Assembly (NCBI GenBank): GCA_001931905.2
Contig: MSJI02000782.1
Coordinates: forward strand, 1-61,207
Direction: 5' to 3'
DNA from: Cladosporium sp. IMV 00045
Taxonomy: Eukaryota > Ascomycota > Dothideomycetes > Cladosporiales > Cladosporiaceae
Length of the DNA: 61,207 nucleotides
The notes under the pieces were generated by a model that saw only the letters and a program-made list of their open reading frames with translations, was not told the DNA's origin and did no database searches. Made by a program: the position numbers and the translations under genes. Shown piece by piece: positions 32,477-43,366 of this stretch; the first letter of the stretch is position 1; every line of letters begins with the position of its first letter.

Positions 32477-33284
32477 CTTTCAGACTTTCAGATTGATGCT
32501 ATGCTCGAAAATCAACATGAAAGGTGCCCAAGCTAGTCAGTAGCGGATGGCGATGTCTGGTTGAGTACGCTTAACCAACAGAAGAATAGAAGAATTGTTG
32601 GTTCTCCTCCTTCGGCGGGCCTTAGGACACTCGATTGCCAAATTTCTAGGCAATTGGCGGAATGTAATGAGCTTTGATGGGGTTCCTCGGCCAAATGTCC
32701 AGCTGCACAGATGTTCCCTAACTAACGGCTATCCTCAGATGTGGTCTGATGGCTTCGACGAGAAGAGATACCGCGGCATCTGACGTGGCATAGCTGAGGC
32801 TCCGGTGGAAGTTTGTCAGGAGTCTTGGTATGCCGGCACGCGCCTTGCAAAAATCTCAGCTTGCTCTAAACATTTCTACTTGTACTAAGGAAATATGAGA
32901 TAATACCTTGAGAACATCATAATCTATAAGAGAAAGTATTGAAGAGCTATCTCATGTTCTTCTCTGTTACATCACGCCTCTGGAGTAGAAGATAGTAGCT
33001 TAAGAGGAGTTTATAGCTTCGCGTGGTCGGCAATTCGAAGTCAGACATACTTCACTTCCAACTCTCACAAACCACTATGCTAAGCCCAACAAGGCAAGAG
33101 CCGAGGCTGAGATGCCGAGGTCATCGTCATGTCCGATGCCTTGATATTTGATCTCCAACATCCGCATTCTCCACCATCCTCTCCACCCCCCCTACGTAGG
33201 TATCGCCATTACCTTTTTTTTCTTCTCATTATTGATTCTCATACCTCGATTTTTCGGTGTCATTTGGCAAGAAAACTCACGAAG
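32477..33284. other. Divergent promoter with a dispersed-repeat remnant
   Basis: Between deacetylase 2 (-) and the acyl-CoA oxidase (+). The stretch about 32925-33015 shares blocks (CTATAAGAGA, AAGAGCTATCTCA, AGTAGAAGATA) with the reverse strand of 40095-40210. An in-frame ATG at 33129 lies upstream of the chosen oxidase start. Confidence 0.6.
32925..33015 (+). repeat. Dispersed AT-rich repeat, copy 1
   Basis: Contains block Y (TCTATAAGAGA...GAGCTATCTCA) followed by block X (AGTAGAAGATAGTAGCTTAAG). The copy at 40095-40210 has the same blocks on the other strand in the order X-Y-X', as if both were cut from a tandem repeat with a period near 90-105 bp. Confidence 0.55.
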
Positions 33285-35381
33285 ATGGCTCCCGTCCCTC
33301 AATGGGTCCGCGACCTGAAGGTCCCATCCACCTCGCAAGGCACCGAACTTCTCAAGCAAGAAAGAGCCAAGTCGAACGTCGACGTTGACAGTCTGTCAGC
33401 ATATCTCTTCACAAAAGCTGGATTGGAGAAGAAACATGGGATTCTCAAGATCCTCGAATCCGAGAAAATCTTCGATAAGTCCCAAAACTACTTCGCCGGC
33501 CGCATCGACCGCTTCGAGACGGCGCTCGCTCGCGCGAAGAAGCTGAGGGAATTGGAGGTGAAATATGGCTGGGAGATGCAGGACAAGGCAATCGCCAATG
33601 AACTTATTTCCGAACCTGGCCCTTACGGTCTGCATGAGAGCATGTTCTTGATCACCCTGAGGGATCAGGGCAGCCCGGAACAACACGAGAAGTTCCTGAA
33701 GCCTGCACAAGCATACAAGTACATTGGCTGCTATGCGCAGACCGAGTTGGGCCACGGCTCAAACGTAAGAGGATTGGAGACGACGGCGACGTGGAACTCG
33801 GAGGATAAGACATTCACTATCCACTCTCCCCACCTCACGGCTTCGAAGTGGTGGATTGGCTCTCTCGGCCGTACCGCCAACCACGCCGTGGTGATGGCGC
33901 AACTCATCATGAACGGCAAGTCTATGGGACCGCATCCCTTCGTGGTTCAGATCCGCGACCTCAAGACGCACCAACCGCTTGAGAACATCCACATTGGAGA
34001 TATTGGTCCCAAGTTCGGTTACAACACCATGGACAACGGCTTCCTGCTGTTCAACCACGTGAAGGTCCCTCATATCAGCATGCTTTCACGCTTCTCCTCT
34101 ATTGACCCGAAAACGAACCGCTACATGAGACCCGCGTCGCCGGCGCTTGTCTACGGTACTCTGACTTGGGTCCGCTCGAACATCGTCATGCAGGCCGGTG
34201 GCGTTCTCGCTCGTGGTGTTACCATTGCCACCCGCTACTGTTCTGTGCGCAAGCAGTTCCAGGATCGCGATGCTCCGGAGTGGGAGCGTGGCGAGAATCA
34301 GGTTCTCAACTACACCATGGTACAGATTCGCCTTCTGCCCCTCCTTGCTGCGACCTATGCCCTACACTTCACCGGCAAGGGCATGATGGCTCTCTACAAC
34401 GCAAACCAGAAGAAGATCGCCGCCGATGCTGGCAAGGCCGGCAGCCAAAGTGGTCGCGGCGCCGGTCCTGAAGAGACCAACTCCAGCTCCGACCTTCTCG
34501 CCGACTTGCACGCTACGTCCTGCGGTCTCAAGTCCCTTGCCTCCTACACCGCCGTGGAAGGTCTGGAAATGTGCCGTCGCGCCTGCGGTGGTCACGGCTA
34601 CTCTTCATTCTCCGGCATCGGCCCCTGGTACTCCGACTACCTGCCCACCGCCACCTGGGAAGGCGACAACTACATGTTGACACAGCAAGTCGCCCGCTAC
34701 CTCCTCAAAACCGCCCGCTCCGTACTCAAAGGCAACGAACCCACCAACGACACAATGTCGATCCTCGCCAACTTCCTCTCCCGCCAAGACCAAGGCGCCG
34801 CCTTCGACGTGCTCGGCAATGACGCCGACCTCGTCAGCGCCTTCGCATGGCGCTCGGCTTTCCTCACCTTCGAAGCCCTCCGCCACCGCGACGAGCAAAA
34901 ACGCGCGTGGAACAGCCTGCTTGTCGATTTCTACCGCCTCAGCCGCGCGCACAGCCAGTACATGGTGGTCAAGAACTTCTACGAGACGCTGCAATCCCCC
35001 TCCTCCTCCTCCGAACTCGACCCTGAGACCCTCGCAGTCATGCACAAACTCTTCCGCCTCTACGCGCTGCACACGCTTGAGCAAGAAGCGAGCGAGTTCT
35101 ACACCTCGAGCGCGGTCACGGTCAGACAAATCCAGCTCGCGCGCACGAGCTCTGTCATGAAATTGCTCGAGGAGGTGAGGCCGCATGCCGTTCGCTTGGT
35201 GGACGCGTGGGATTTCCCCGACTGGCAGTTGGATTCTTCCCTGGGCAGGAAGGATGGTAAGGTTTATGAGGATATGTTCTACAGGGCGAGTGAGCTCAAT
35301 CCGTTGAATGATGTTACCGTCGATCCGTACCCCGAGAGTGCGGTGTTGTTCAAGAGTAGGGAGCCGAAGAGTAAATTGTAG
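33285..35381 (+). CDS. Peroxisomal acyl-CoA oxidase
   Basis: Intronless; 698 aa from ATG 33285 (MAPVPQWVRDLKV), chosen because this matches the usual family N-terminus. An in-frame ATG at 33129 would add 52 atypical residues. Acyl-CoA oxidase signatures occur in order: GLHESMFLITLRDQGSPEQ, YIGCYAQTELGHGSNVRGLE (FAD/substrate loop), TASKWWIGSLGRTANHAVVM, MQAGGVLARGVTIATRYCSV, CRRACGGHGYSSFSGI and the catalytic Glu in TATWEGDNYMLTQQVARYLL. The C-terminal domain is complete and ends PKSKL, a PTS1. It catalyses the first, H2O2-producing step of peroxisomal beta-oxidation, converting acyl-CoA to trans-2-enoyl-CoA. The gene faces the GH3 gene tail to tail. Confidence 0.95.
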   Translation: MAPVPQWVRDLKVPSTSQGTELLKQERAKSNVDVDSLSAYLFTKAGLEKKHGILKILESEKIFDKSQNYFAGRIDRFETALARAKKLRELEVKYGWEMQDKAIANELISEPGPYGLHESMFLITLRDQGSPEQHEKFLKPAQAYKYIGCYAQTELGHGSNVRGLETTATWNSEDKTFTIHSPHLTASKWWIGSLGRTANHAVVMAQLIMNGKSMGPHPFVVQIRDLKTHQPLENIHIGDIGPKFGYNTMDNGFLLFNHVKVPHISMLSRFSSIDPKTNRYMRPASPALVYGTLTWVRSNIVMQAGGVLARGVTIATRYCSVRKQFQDRDAPEWERGENQVLNYTMVQIRLLPLLAATYALHFTGKGMMALYNANQKKIAADAGKAGSQSGRGAGPEETNSSSDLLADLHATSCGLKSLASYTAVEGLEMCRRACGGHGYSSFSGIGPWYSDYLPTATWEGDNYMLTQQVARYLLKTARSVLKGNEPTNDTMSILANFLSRQDQGAAFDVLGNDADLVSAFAWRSAFLTFEALRHRDEQKRAWNSLLVDFYRLSRAHSQYMVVKNFYETLQSPSSSSELDPETLAVMHKLFRLYALHTLEQEASEFYTSSAVTVRQIQLARTSSVMKLLEEVRPHAVRLVDAWDFPDWQLDSSLGRKDGKVYEDMFYRASELNPLNDVTVDPYPESAVLFKSREPKSKL

Positions 35382-36211
35382 ATGGGTTAGATTGGGGAGG
35401 GATAGACCAATGAAGGCTCACGCCTGGTTTGGTTAGATAGGTGGGGATTGCTAGATTTTCTTGCGCGCAAAGCGAATAGACTGTCAGGGAGGATTTGTTC
35501 GGTCTCTTTTTTTCACATTGCAATATCTTCAATTGTCGAGTATATGTAGGTTGTACCTTCAGAATTTCATCTCAAGAGTATCCGTTCACAAGCTCATCTG
35601 CGTGCTCATATCAAGGGTATCTAATTCCTGTAATGGTCACGGTCCTGGCGTGGCGAATGTCGATGGCGGTCCCAAGCTGAACCCAGGACTTCGGATGTCA
35701 GTGATCAGAATTCCTACTGGAGGATATGGCGGTCAGTACCTTAGTATGGTGAAGATCATGCGTCTATATGTAGGGTTGAAGGGATTGTGTAATGTACAGC
35801 GCAAGTGTGGAAGCAGCGGGTTGGCAACTGCCCAAAATGCGTGAAACACTAAATCGACTTCATCTCATAGGCATAATAATAGCATATATCTCATACTCAC
35901 TTCCTCAACTATGACTATACATTAGTTTAGTATTTCATCGCATCTTTACGACAACTGAAATCAATTCTCGCATAATCTTTTGTTCGGAGGCGGATGGGTC
36001 CCCACAAACACCATACTTGAGAGACTTGATCGATTGACGTTTATCTCCGTGGCTCGTAGCTTCTCACAAGCTGCCAGTGCGATTGTAACGAGCATTGAAA
36101 ACAATACCATACGAGAGACTTGATTGATTTGTCATTTATCTCGGCAAGTGACTAATCCCGAGCTGAATGGTTCCAAGTCTATGATCCCGTCACGCCTCTT
36201 AGTCCATCCAC
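35382..36211. other. Convergent intergenic region with repeat fragments
   Basis: Between the acyl-CoA oxidase and GH3 stop codons. Holds a fragment at 35534-35592 matching the reverse strand of 27464-27520, and at 36005-36150 an inverted partial copy of the 99-bp unit. No gene. Confidence 0.6.
36005..36150 (-). repeat. Inverted partial copy of the 99-bp unit
   Basis: Read on the minus strand this contains GAAGCTACGAGCCACGGAG, then GATCAAGTCTCTCAAG-like sequence, as in the 27690-28670 array. The block GAGACTTGAT recurs at 36021 and 36115 (94-bp period), so about 1.5 units remain. Confidence 0.7.
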
Positions 36212-39130
36212 TCACTCCAGCTCAGCAGAAAGGTGCATCTTCCTCGACGAGCTACCAACATAAATCGTCTTCGTGTGATCGGTAACCACCCAATCCTGCT
36301 TGTCCGTGCTCCAACTCGACACATCCCTCCTCTGCAAATCAAAAGCCACCTCCACCGTCTCACCAGCCTTGACATGCACCCGCTCAAAACCGCGAAGAAC
36401 AACCTTCGGATCGTAAGGCCCGCCAAGCGAGAGGTAAAGCTGCGGCACCTCGTCGCCCGCAACATCGCCGGTGTTAGTCAGCTTGATGGTGACGCGGTAG
36501 AGGTCCTCCCATAGGCCCGGGTTGCCTCCGTTCGGGCCAGAGGCGGGCGGGTAGTTGAACTTAGTGCCGTCGCGGGCGCCTGGCGGGATGAATGAGTTGT
36601 CACCGTAGCCGGGCGCGCCGTAGGATTCGTTCAGGCTGGTGTTGTTGAGCCAGGGGTAAATGTAGAGTGGGATGCGGGTGATATCTTCTGGGAACGTGTG
36701 CGAGGATGTGCGGTTATCGATGGTGCCATACGTGGGAGCTGGGCCTGATGAGCCGGAGTTCGGCTCGTAGGGCGCGGCGTCGAGTTTTTCCACGTTCAGG
36801 TCTGAATATTCGAATGTGGTGTAGCTGAGGCCGAAGCCGAATTCGTAAACGGGGGTGATGTTGCGGTGGTCGAAGCTGCGGTAGTCGATGAAGACGCCTT
36901 CCTCGAAGTTGAATTGAGGGACGTCTTGATTGGGGGTGTAGAGGACGTCGGTGCCGTAGTCGGAGCGCTCCTTGCCGATGGTGAAAGGGAGTTTGGCACC
37001 GGGGTTGACCCGGCCGTAGAGAACGTCTGCAATCGCGTTGCCGGATTGTTCGCCTAGGAGCTATTAGTATGATTTCTAAAGACATTCCTGGACGCACGCT
37101 TCTCACCTGGAAGACCAGCCCACAGGATTGCAGTGATGTTCTCGTTGTCTTTGTACTCATCGATCTCCACAGCTCCGACGGTATGAAGAATAAGCACGGT
37201 GTTATTGCAGCTAGCAGAGACGTTCCTAATCATTTCATCCGCGCCCTGCCAAAGAGTCAAGTTTTTCCGGTCACCTATGTTGCCCTCAACATTGATGAAG
37301 CCCTCTCCGGAATCAGCGTTGGCAAAGACAAGGCAAACACCTGCCACCTCCGTGACACGCTTGGCCAAGAGATCGATCTGGGTGAAAGCGCTGTTGTTGG
37401 TGATCGACTCGTAAGATCCGTAGCGAGAAGTGACCTCGTGTTGAAGAGCTGCGTCAGGGCTAATGAGGTAAGGGAAGTTGCCCTGACCACTGCCCCAGCC
37501 GACACCAAGGGTACCAACGTCACACCCATGATTTCTGCAGCCATTGGGACCCAGAGGATTAGAGCCAGCGTCCTCGCCAATGACAGCCGTGAGCTTCTCC
37601 TTGTTGGTGAGGGGTAGGGCGCCCTTGGTGTTCTTGAGCAAGACGGTCGACGCGGCTCCGATATGGCGGATGAGCTCTCCGTGCCGTTGACGCACGTCAA
37701 CATGTTGGTTGACGACTCCAGTACCCCAAGTCGGTCCAACATGCGCATGGACGGCTCCACTGGTGTAAGGAGTCCAAGACTGGAAGTTCGGCAGATCAAT
37801 CTCGTCGTTGCCATCCACAAGATACCAACCTGCAAGGACGCGGACGACCATGTCGTCTAGGCGCCATTGAGGTACAGTACCGTTGAGGACCGCAATGGTC
37901 AAGTTCGGGCCAAAGTAACTGTCGCCATCGCCGAATCGGATGTCACCTGCCATGGTCATGTCCAAACCAGCAAGCACAGCTGGGACGCCCGCAGCAGTCG
38001 CCTGCCAATCCGACAAGACATATCCCTGGAAGCCAAGCTCCTCTTTGAGGACATGATTCAGAAGATAGCTGTTCTGGCATGCTTGAGAGTTGTTGACTAA
38101 ATTGTAGCTGCACATCACCGATGCAACTCCAGCTTTCACGGCATCCGCGAACGGCCATGCGTAGAGTTCGTGCAGCGTTTGGTCATCGATGTTGGACGAT
38201 CCAGGCTCCGAGATATTAAAGCCATAGTCGCGAGACTCTGGGGTCTGTCGGAAGTGCTCTTGCTCATTGCCAACGTAGTGCTTAGCGCATGCTTGCACTC
38301 CAGTGCTTTGGATGCCTCGGATAGAGGCTGCGAAGAGCTTGCCGGTGAGGTATGGATCAGGACTAGTTCCTTCCCAGTTGCGCCCACCTTCGGGAGACTA
38401 TGATTCATATGAGTGACATGTAACGTGTCTACGCTTGACAGGTATACTCACCCTTCCTAACCCTCCCGCAACTGGACCGAGCTGGACAGTAACACCTTTA
38501 TCACGGCTCTCGTATCCCATGGCCTTGCTACGCTCGTATGCTAAGCGCTTATCCCATGTCGCTCCAACGTTGATGCCGGCAGGGAAGATAGAAATCAGAC
38601 TGTTCCATAGTCGTTAGCATAATGCCACACTGCTGTGATTGCATTCTCTCAGTGGCTCACTCAGTGTATCTCACACCAACAGGAGAGTCCTGAAGGCATT
38701 GGCCTCTAATGCCTAAGCGAGGAACGCCACCCGTCTGGCCAACGCATTGTTCCTGTTGCCAACCAGAGCCTATCTAGATAAGCGATTGCTTGATCCATTA
38801 TAATGTCAGTAGCTTACCTGTAGTCAAATTCACCTTCTCTTCGAGGGTCAACTGCTTCACCACGTCGATGGCTTTCTTATAGGCCTCTTCCCATTCACCC
38901 GCACCGCTTCCCCACGGGCTGGGATATTTTGGTGGTGAGTCCTGGTTCGACTGTGCCCCAGCTACGGTATTGGGGTTTGGAGAGATGGCGTCCGGGTAGG
39001 TGACATCAGGAAACTGAGATAGTCAGCATATTGTCGGTTCTCTAAGGACTTTCCAACAGCGTGCCGGTGCTCCATAGTTTCCAAACTGCGCTACTGTCCC
39101 GCCGACGAGGAATGCAAGTGGGAGAAGCAT
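36212..39130 (-). CDS. Secreted GH3 beta-glucosidase
   Basis: Six proposed exons: ATG 39130 with an uncertain first donor, 39013-38818, 38769-38661, 38599-38452, 38397-37107 and 37053-36212; roughly 873 aa. The N-terminus [14 protein letters not shown] looks like a signal peptide. Domain 1 shows [38 protein letters not shown], the catalytic-domain stretch [15 protein letters not shown] and the nucleophile Asp in [10 protein letters not shown]. The second domain has [15 protein letters not shown] and the acid/base-region Glu in [16 protein letters not shown] fibronectin-III-like C-terminal domain ([19 protein letters not shown]) closes the protein. It hydrolyses terminal beta-D-glucosyl residues such as cellobiose outside the cell. 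The exon 1 donor is unresolved: GTAGCG inside the first codons keeps frame, but other choices exist. Confidence 0.9.
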
Positions 39131-41203
39131 GTCTACTTCAATCTTCCCTTCTGTAGGTAGCAATTGATCAAAAAGTCGAGGCTTACTCTCTTACAGAAAT
39201 GTCGGCGGTGGCTGCAGTGCTGATACTTAAGTTCAAAAACAGTCTCTGTTCTCGCGCACTACTTTCACAGCTGCGGATCTACGACCGGCTCGGCGTTCGC
39301 TTGAGAAGAGGAGTGCATGTTGCGGTCAATAAGACGCTCCACTAATTCCCCATTCTTACATATGGGGAGCAAATGGGGTAATGGGGTAATATCCAGGACA
39401 CGAGCATCGGATCCTGAATCTTGCTTGCCATCACAGCTCTTCTGGGGAAGACTTTGCATGGACGATGCTATTGCTGACAGTCGCTGACCATGCTGCAAGG
39501 TACCATGGCATCATCTGGTAGATGGCGTGGTTAATGTTTCTCTGACCAGCCACATGGGAGATTTGCCGGCGTTTCGCCGGTATGGTCAATGTAACCGTGG
39601 ATCGAGGATGTCGGGTGAGCAACTGAATTGGTATGGAGGTCAGCTTCCTACTTGGCCATCGCTGCTGCGTTACGCTTTTCAATGCGGCTAAAGACTCTCC
39701 GGTTAATAAACTGCAATTTGTCGGGCAGACGCGCCGTCAAGCCGTTGACGTCGCACTGCAGATCCAGCAAACTCCGCCAACTCCGCCCTCGTGTTCTTTG
39801 ATTGAAGGATCTAGTGTCGATTTGAGCCTGAGGGAATAGTCTCGATTGGCAGCATCTCGCGTGGAAGATGCTAGGCAGAAATATGACAAAGAATGCGTCT
39901 GATCCCCGCATCTTCAAAGAGGTCGTGCTGTCGCCATTTCAAGTTACTTCTGTTGATGAGGTCTGTTGAGCGAGTTCAGAGCGGGCGATCACTGCCTGAG
40001 GTTGTGAGATTTGCCCACGTATCGTCTTCCAAAATGACCTTCTCAGTCAGTCGAGGCTATCTTCCATGAAATCCATGAAAATATCATGCTCTCGAGTCAC
40101 CATCTTCCACTTTAAAGGTTAACTTTGAAAGAGAAAAATTGAGATAGCTCTTTGATACCTCGAGCTGTCTCTTATAGAAAACTCCTATCTTGAGCTATTA
40201 TCTTCTACTTTGGAAGTATAGAAAAGGAATATTCGAGCAGTGAGCTAAGATCTTTGGCGGGCGTGTGAATGTCGATGAAGTGTGACGGAGGAAGATGAAT
40301 GACATCTTCGTATGGCCCACAGTCTCTTCCTACCTCCGAAAGTGGCTTTATTCGAATGTGGGCTCCCGATACACGGAATCGCTCAACTGGATGGACCGCT
40401 TCTCTTGCATTTTGAAAAAGACGAAAATAATCCGCATTGAGCAGTCGCCGACAACCCGTAGTGGCAGAGCCCGACGACACCACTTTGTTTCTTCTCATCG
40501 CGATGACGAATCGGGTAATACCGGCGATATCAAGCCTCAATGCCATCGGCTGTCGTTAAGAAGTCTTCATGCCACGATGATCGACATCGCAGCGACTTGT
40601 GTCGTATGATCGAGAAACATGCGTAGCCGAGCTTCCGCGCTCACAATACCTAGGTCAATACATGTATCTTGTGCATTCTCTGTGAAACTTAGCTGACAAT
40701 AATGTTGTGGTACAGCATTCCTAATCAGCAATTACAGAAGACTGATATCGGCTACATGAGTCCGATTATCAACGCGGAGAAATAGAGGGCAATGGATGGC
40801 GGGGCAGTCTGCTTTTGAGGGAAAACCGCATCATTGGTGCTCCACGTGGTGGTATGTGGATATGTCGCCACTTTTACAGTATTCTCGGGCTTGGCCGGTC
40901 AAACAGCTATTCATTGTGCTGTATAGTTGATACATAACACTTACAGGCAACATCCTGACCGTCTCTGCATGGGATACATCAGCGGTGACATCTTTTGACA
41001 TTGTTTGATCGACCTTTGATCGACCTCACAGCACTCCAGACTCTCAGGTACGTCGGCCCGTGTTTGCGGACTCATTCAATTTGTGACATGTGATGGCACG
41101 ATAGCGAGCTATCAAGAAGAAGGTCTATATCAATGCGTCTTTGGCCATGTACTGACATACTTTAGTCACTCATCCGGAATTCGCCTGGCAATTTCTCACC
41201 AAT
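39131..41203. other. Long divergent intergenic region
   Basis: Two kilobases between GH3 and the Tri3-like gene with no supported gene. It contains dispersed repeat copy 2 (40095-40210) and an exact 11-bp tandem duplication (TTTGATCGACC twice, 41004-41025) about 180 bp before the acyltransferase start. Confidence 0.55.
40095..40210 (-). repeat. Dispersed AT-rich repeat, copy 2
   Basis: On the minus strand it reads AGTAGAAGATAATAGCTCAAG, then CTATAAGAGACAGCTC, then AAGAGCTATCTCA, then a second, weaker X-like block. The same blocks occur in copy 1 at 32925-33015. No terminal inverted repeats or target duplication could be recognised by eye. Confidence 0.55.
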
Positions 41204-42754
41204 ATGGGTTCCATTGACAGGTTTGCTTGGACGGAGGTCCAGCCTGGCCGATGGGAAAGGGACGTCGATGAGATAGAAGAGTTCTACCTCACTCTGGATC
41301 GACAGTTCTCTGCTACTGGCCGTCACTTCTTCGCTATCATGGGACACGTATCCATCTCCATGGACCTACAGCCGGATCAGCACCTGGATGCTTGTGAACG
41401 TACCCTGGAAAATGCGCTTCGACAAGCCTGGGCGGCACTCCGTCTTGATCATCCAACGATTGCCTCTTGGGTCGAATACAACGGCAAACAGCCACGAAAA
41501 GTGTACGAAGCTGGGGAGACGCAAGCCGAGAAGGAGAGAAACCTAGACACTTGGCTTGAAGGCACATTGCGTCCCGTATTTACGGACAAAACAGGCCTCG
41601 AATGGTGCAACTCCAATCCCCCAGTCCCAAAACTTCCGACACTCTTCGTTCTCAAGACATCCGAGTCCCTCGTCGATGGTGTAGCAAGGCAGATCGTTCG
41701 ACGAGACCTAGTCCTCCGATCTCCCCACGACATCATCGACGGCATCGGCACCCTCCTCCTCTTCAACAACCTCCTGAAACACGCATCCGCCTTCCTATCT
41801 CAAACTGAACCCTACCAAAAACCCACCCTAGGCAAAGAACATGAGAACCTCTCCCCCTCCTTCCGCATCGCCGCCAACCTACCGAAAGCCATCTCCCCCT
41901 CCCAACTGGCCCGCGTAGAAGAGATCACCGCCTCCAACGTCGCTCTGAGCAAAGGCCTCCCCATCCTCTCCATGCCCTTCAACAACCCCCACGCCCCTCC
42001 AGGCAAACACCAACGCGTGTCAACGACCCTGACCGCGGAGAAAACGGCCTCGATCCTCAACGCCTGCCGCGCCCTCTCCCTCAGCATAACTCACGCCTAC
42101 CACACCGCAATCGCCATGGCCGTGCGCGACGTGCAACCCCCTGTCCCCGAATCCGAACCCTCCCCAACCCAAAAGCGCTACATAAACTACTGCCTCATCA
42201 ACGAGCGCGCCCACTGCTCACCACCGTACAACACCCCCTCCCACGCCGCAGCAGTCTACCACTCCACATCCGGCGCGCACCTCGGTCTTGACCTGGACGT
42301 CCCCGGCCCCCGCACCCCCTCCTCAGACAAGGAAGACTTCACCCGTCTTGCGCCGCAAGTAAAAGCCTACTACTCTTCCCTCCGCAACGACGCTTCCCAC
42401 CCACTCTTAGTACCCCACTACTTCACCATGGCGACGCCCAAAGACCCACGCCTGAAAGACTGGACATCGCCCGAACCGCCTCCCGTCCCAGAAGCGAACG
42501 CTACACCCTCCGTGTCAATTTCCAGCATGGGTCGTGTAGATGAGATCATCGCTGCGCGCCAAGGGCAGTTGAGCGTGCAGGATCCTTGGGTCACGGGGGA
42601 GGAGTTGGGAAGTGGGTTGGGAGCTTTTTTGGGCACGTTTAGGGGCGAGCTGAGGTTGAGTGCGGCGTATAATGAGGCTTATCATGAGAAGGAAGAGGTT
42701 GAGGGGTTTTTGGCGAGGGTGCAGGAAACTGTGGATTGTGTTTTGGAGGTGTGA
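41204..42754 (+). CDS. Tri3-like CoA-dependent acyltransferase
   Basis: Intronless 516-aa frame starting MGSIDRFAWTEVQPG. It has the two-lobed chloramphenicol-acetyltransferase/condensation fold: the active-site motif HxxxDG is seen in RSPHDIIDGIGTLLLF near residue 177. Other family-like stretches are ALRQAWAALRLDHPTIASWV in the N-terminal lobe and ISSMGRVDEIIAA before the C-terminus. This group includes trichothecene 15-O-acetyltransferase Tri3 and uncharacterised fungal alcohol acyltransferases. There is no terpene synthase, PKS or NRPS gene in the window, so no metabolite pathway can be inferred. The gene has a long upstream gap and is followed in the same direction by MES1, 612 bp downstream, with no sign of co-transcription. 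Confidence 0.8.
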   Translation: MGSIDRFAWTEVQPGRWERDVDEIEEFYLTLDRQFSATGRHFFAIMGHVSISMDLQPDQHLDACERTLENALRQAWAALRLDHPTIASWVEYNGKQPRKVYEAGETQAEKERNLDTWLEGTLRPVFTDKTGLEWCNSNPPVPKLPTLFVLKTSESLVDGVARQIVRRDLVLRSPHDIIDGIGTLLLFNNLLKHASAFLSQTEPYQKPTLGKEHENLSPSFRIAANLPKAISPSQLARVEEITASNVALSKGLPILSMPFNNPHAPPGKHQRVSTTLTAEKTASILNACRALSLSITHAYHTAIAMAVRDVQPPVPESEPSPTQKRYINYCLINERAHCSPPYNTPSHAAAVYHSTSGAHLGLDLDVPGPRTPSSDKEDFTRLAPQVKAYYSSLRNDASHPLLVPHYFTMATPKDPRLKDWTSPEPPPVPEANATPSVSISSMGRVDEIIAARQGQLSVQDPWVTGEELGSGLGAFLGTFRGELRLSAAYNEAYHEKEEVEGFLARVQETVDCVLEV

Positions 42755-43366
42755 TGGGGTTAAAGTCAATTTTGGTTTGTAAAAATGGAGATTTGAGCAA
42801 GGGCATATGATAGGAGGTAGCTTGGATATTGGCAGAGTGGCAGAGATGTTGAAGTTCTCTTCCGACCGCTGTCTGTTATATCGCTTCCGCATGTACCGAA
42901 GTTATGGATCTCCAGAAGTCGACAATATGAATATTTTGCTTGGACATGAACCCGATGTGTATAATGCCGACCAACAGATGGCATCGTAATTGGTGTCCAG
43001 GTTACGGAGATGATTCTACTGCGTGATATGTCATTCTTGGGATATATGTTGAATATGAATGTGTTTTTGGTGGCTTAAATTCCTCGCTTTTTGTGTGACG
43101 TTGAAGGATGGCTCAAGCTTGGTGGGGAGGCAGGGACAGAACCCCGCCATTTATCGCGCGAAGCCGACTGGCGATATGACTCCAGCCAAAGAAATTGTGA
43201 GCCCAAGACACTACTTCTACGCACACCACATACTACTTTTACTACATTGAGTCCTACAACTTTAACCAAAAACGCTCACTCGAACCTTGTATCCAGATCA
43301 CCCTATTTGAAAAGCTCACGCAGCCCCTCCACGCCAATCGCGGCGCACCACCGCTACCCATCAACC
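42755..43366. other. Intergenic, MES1 leader
   Basis: No separate gene. From 43091 the MES1 frame is open upstream of its ATG for 92 codons; see the MES1 entry. Confidence 0.6.

Noticed and set aside
34605..35186. 193-codon minus-strand frame opposite acyl-CoA oxidase
   Set aside because: Antisense of a well-conserved catalytic region; no independent protein features.
43059..43250. Separate small gene before MES1
   Set aside because: Overlaps the in-frame MES1 leader and has no supporting features of its own.
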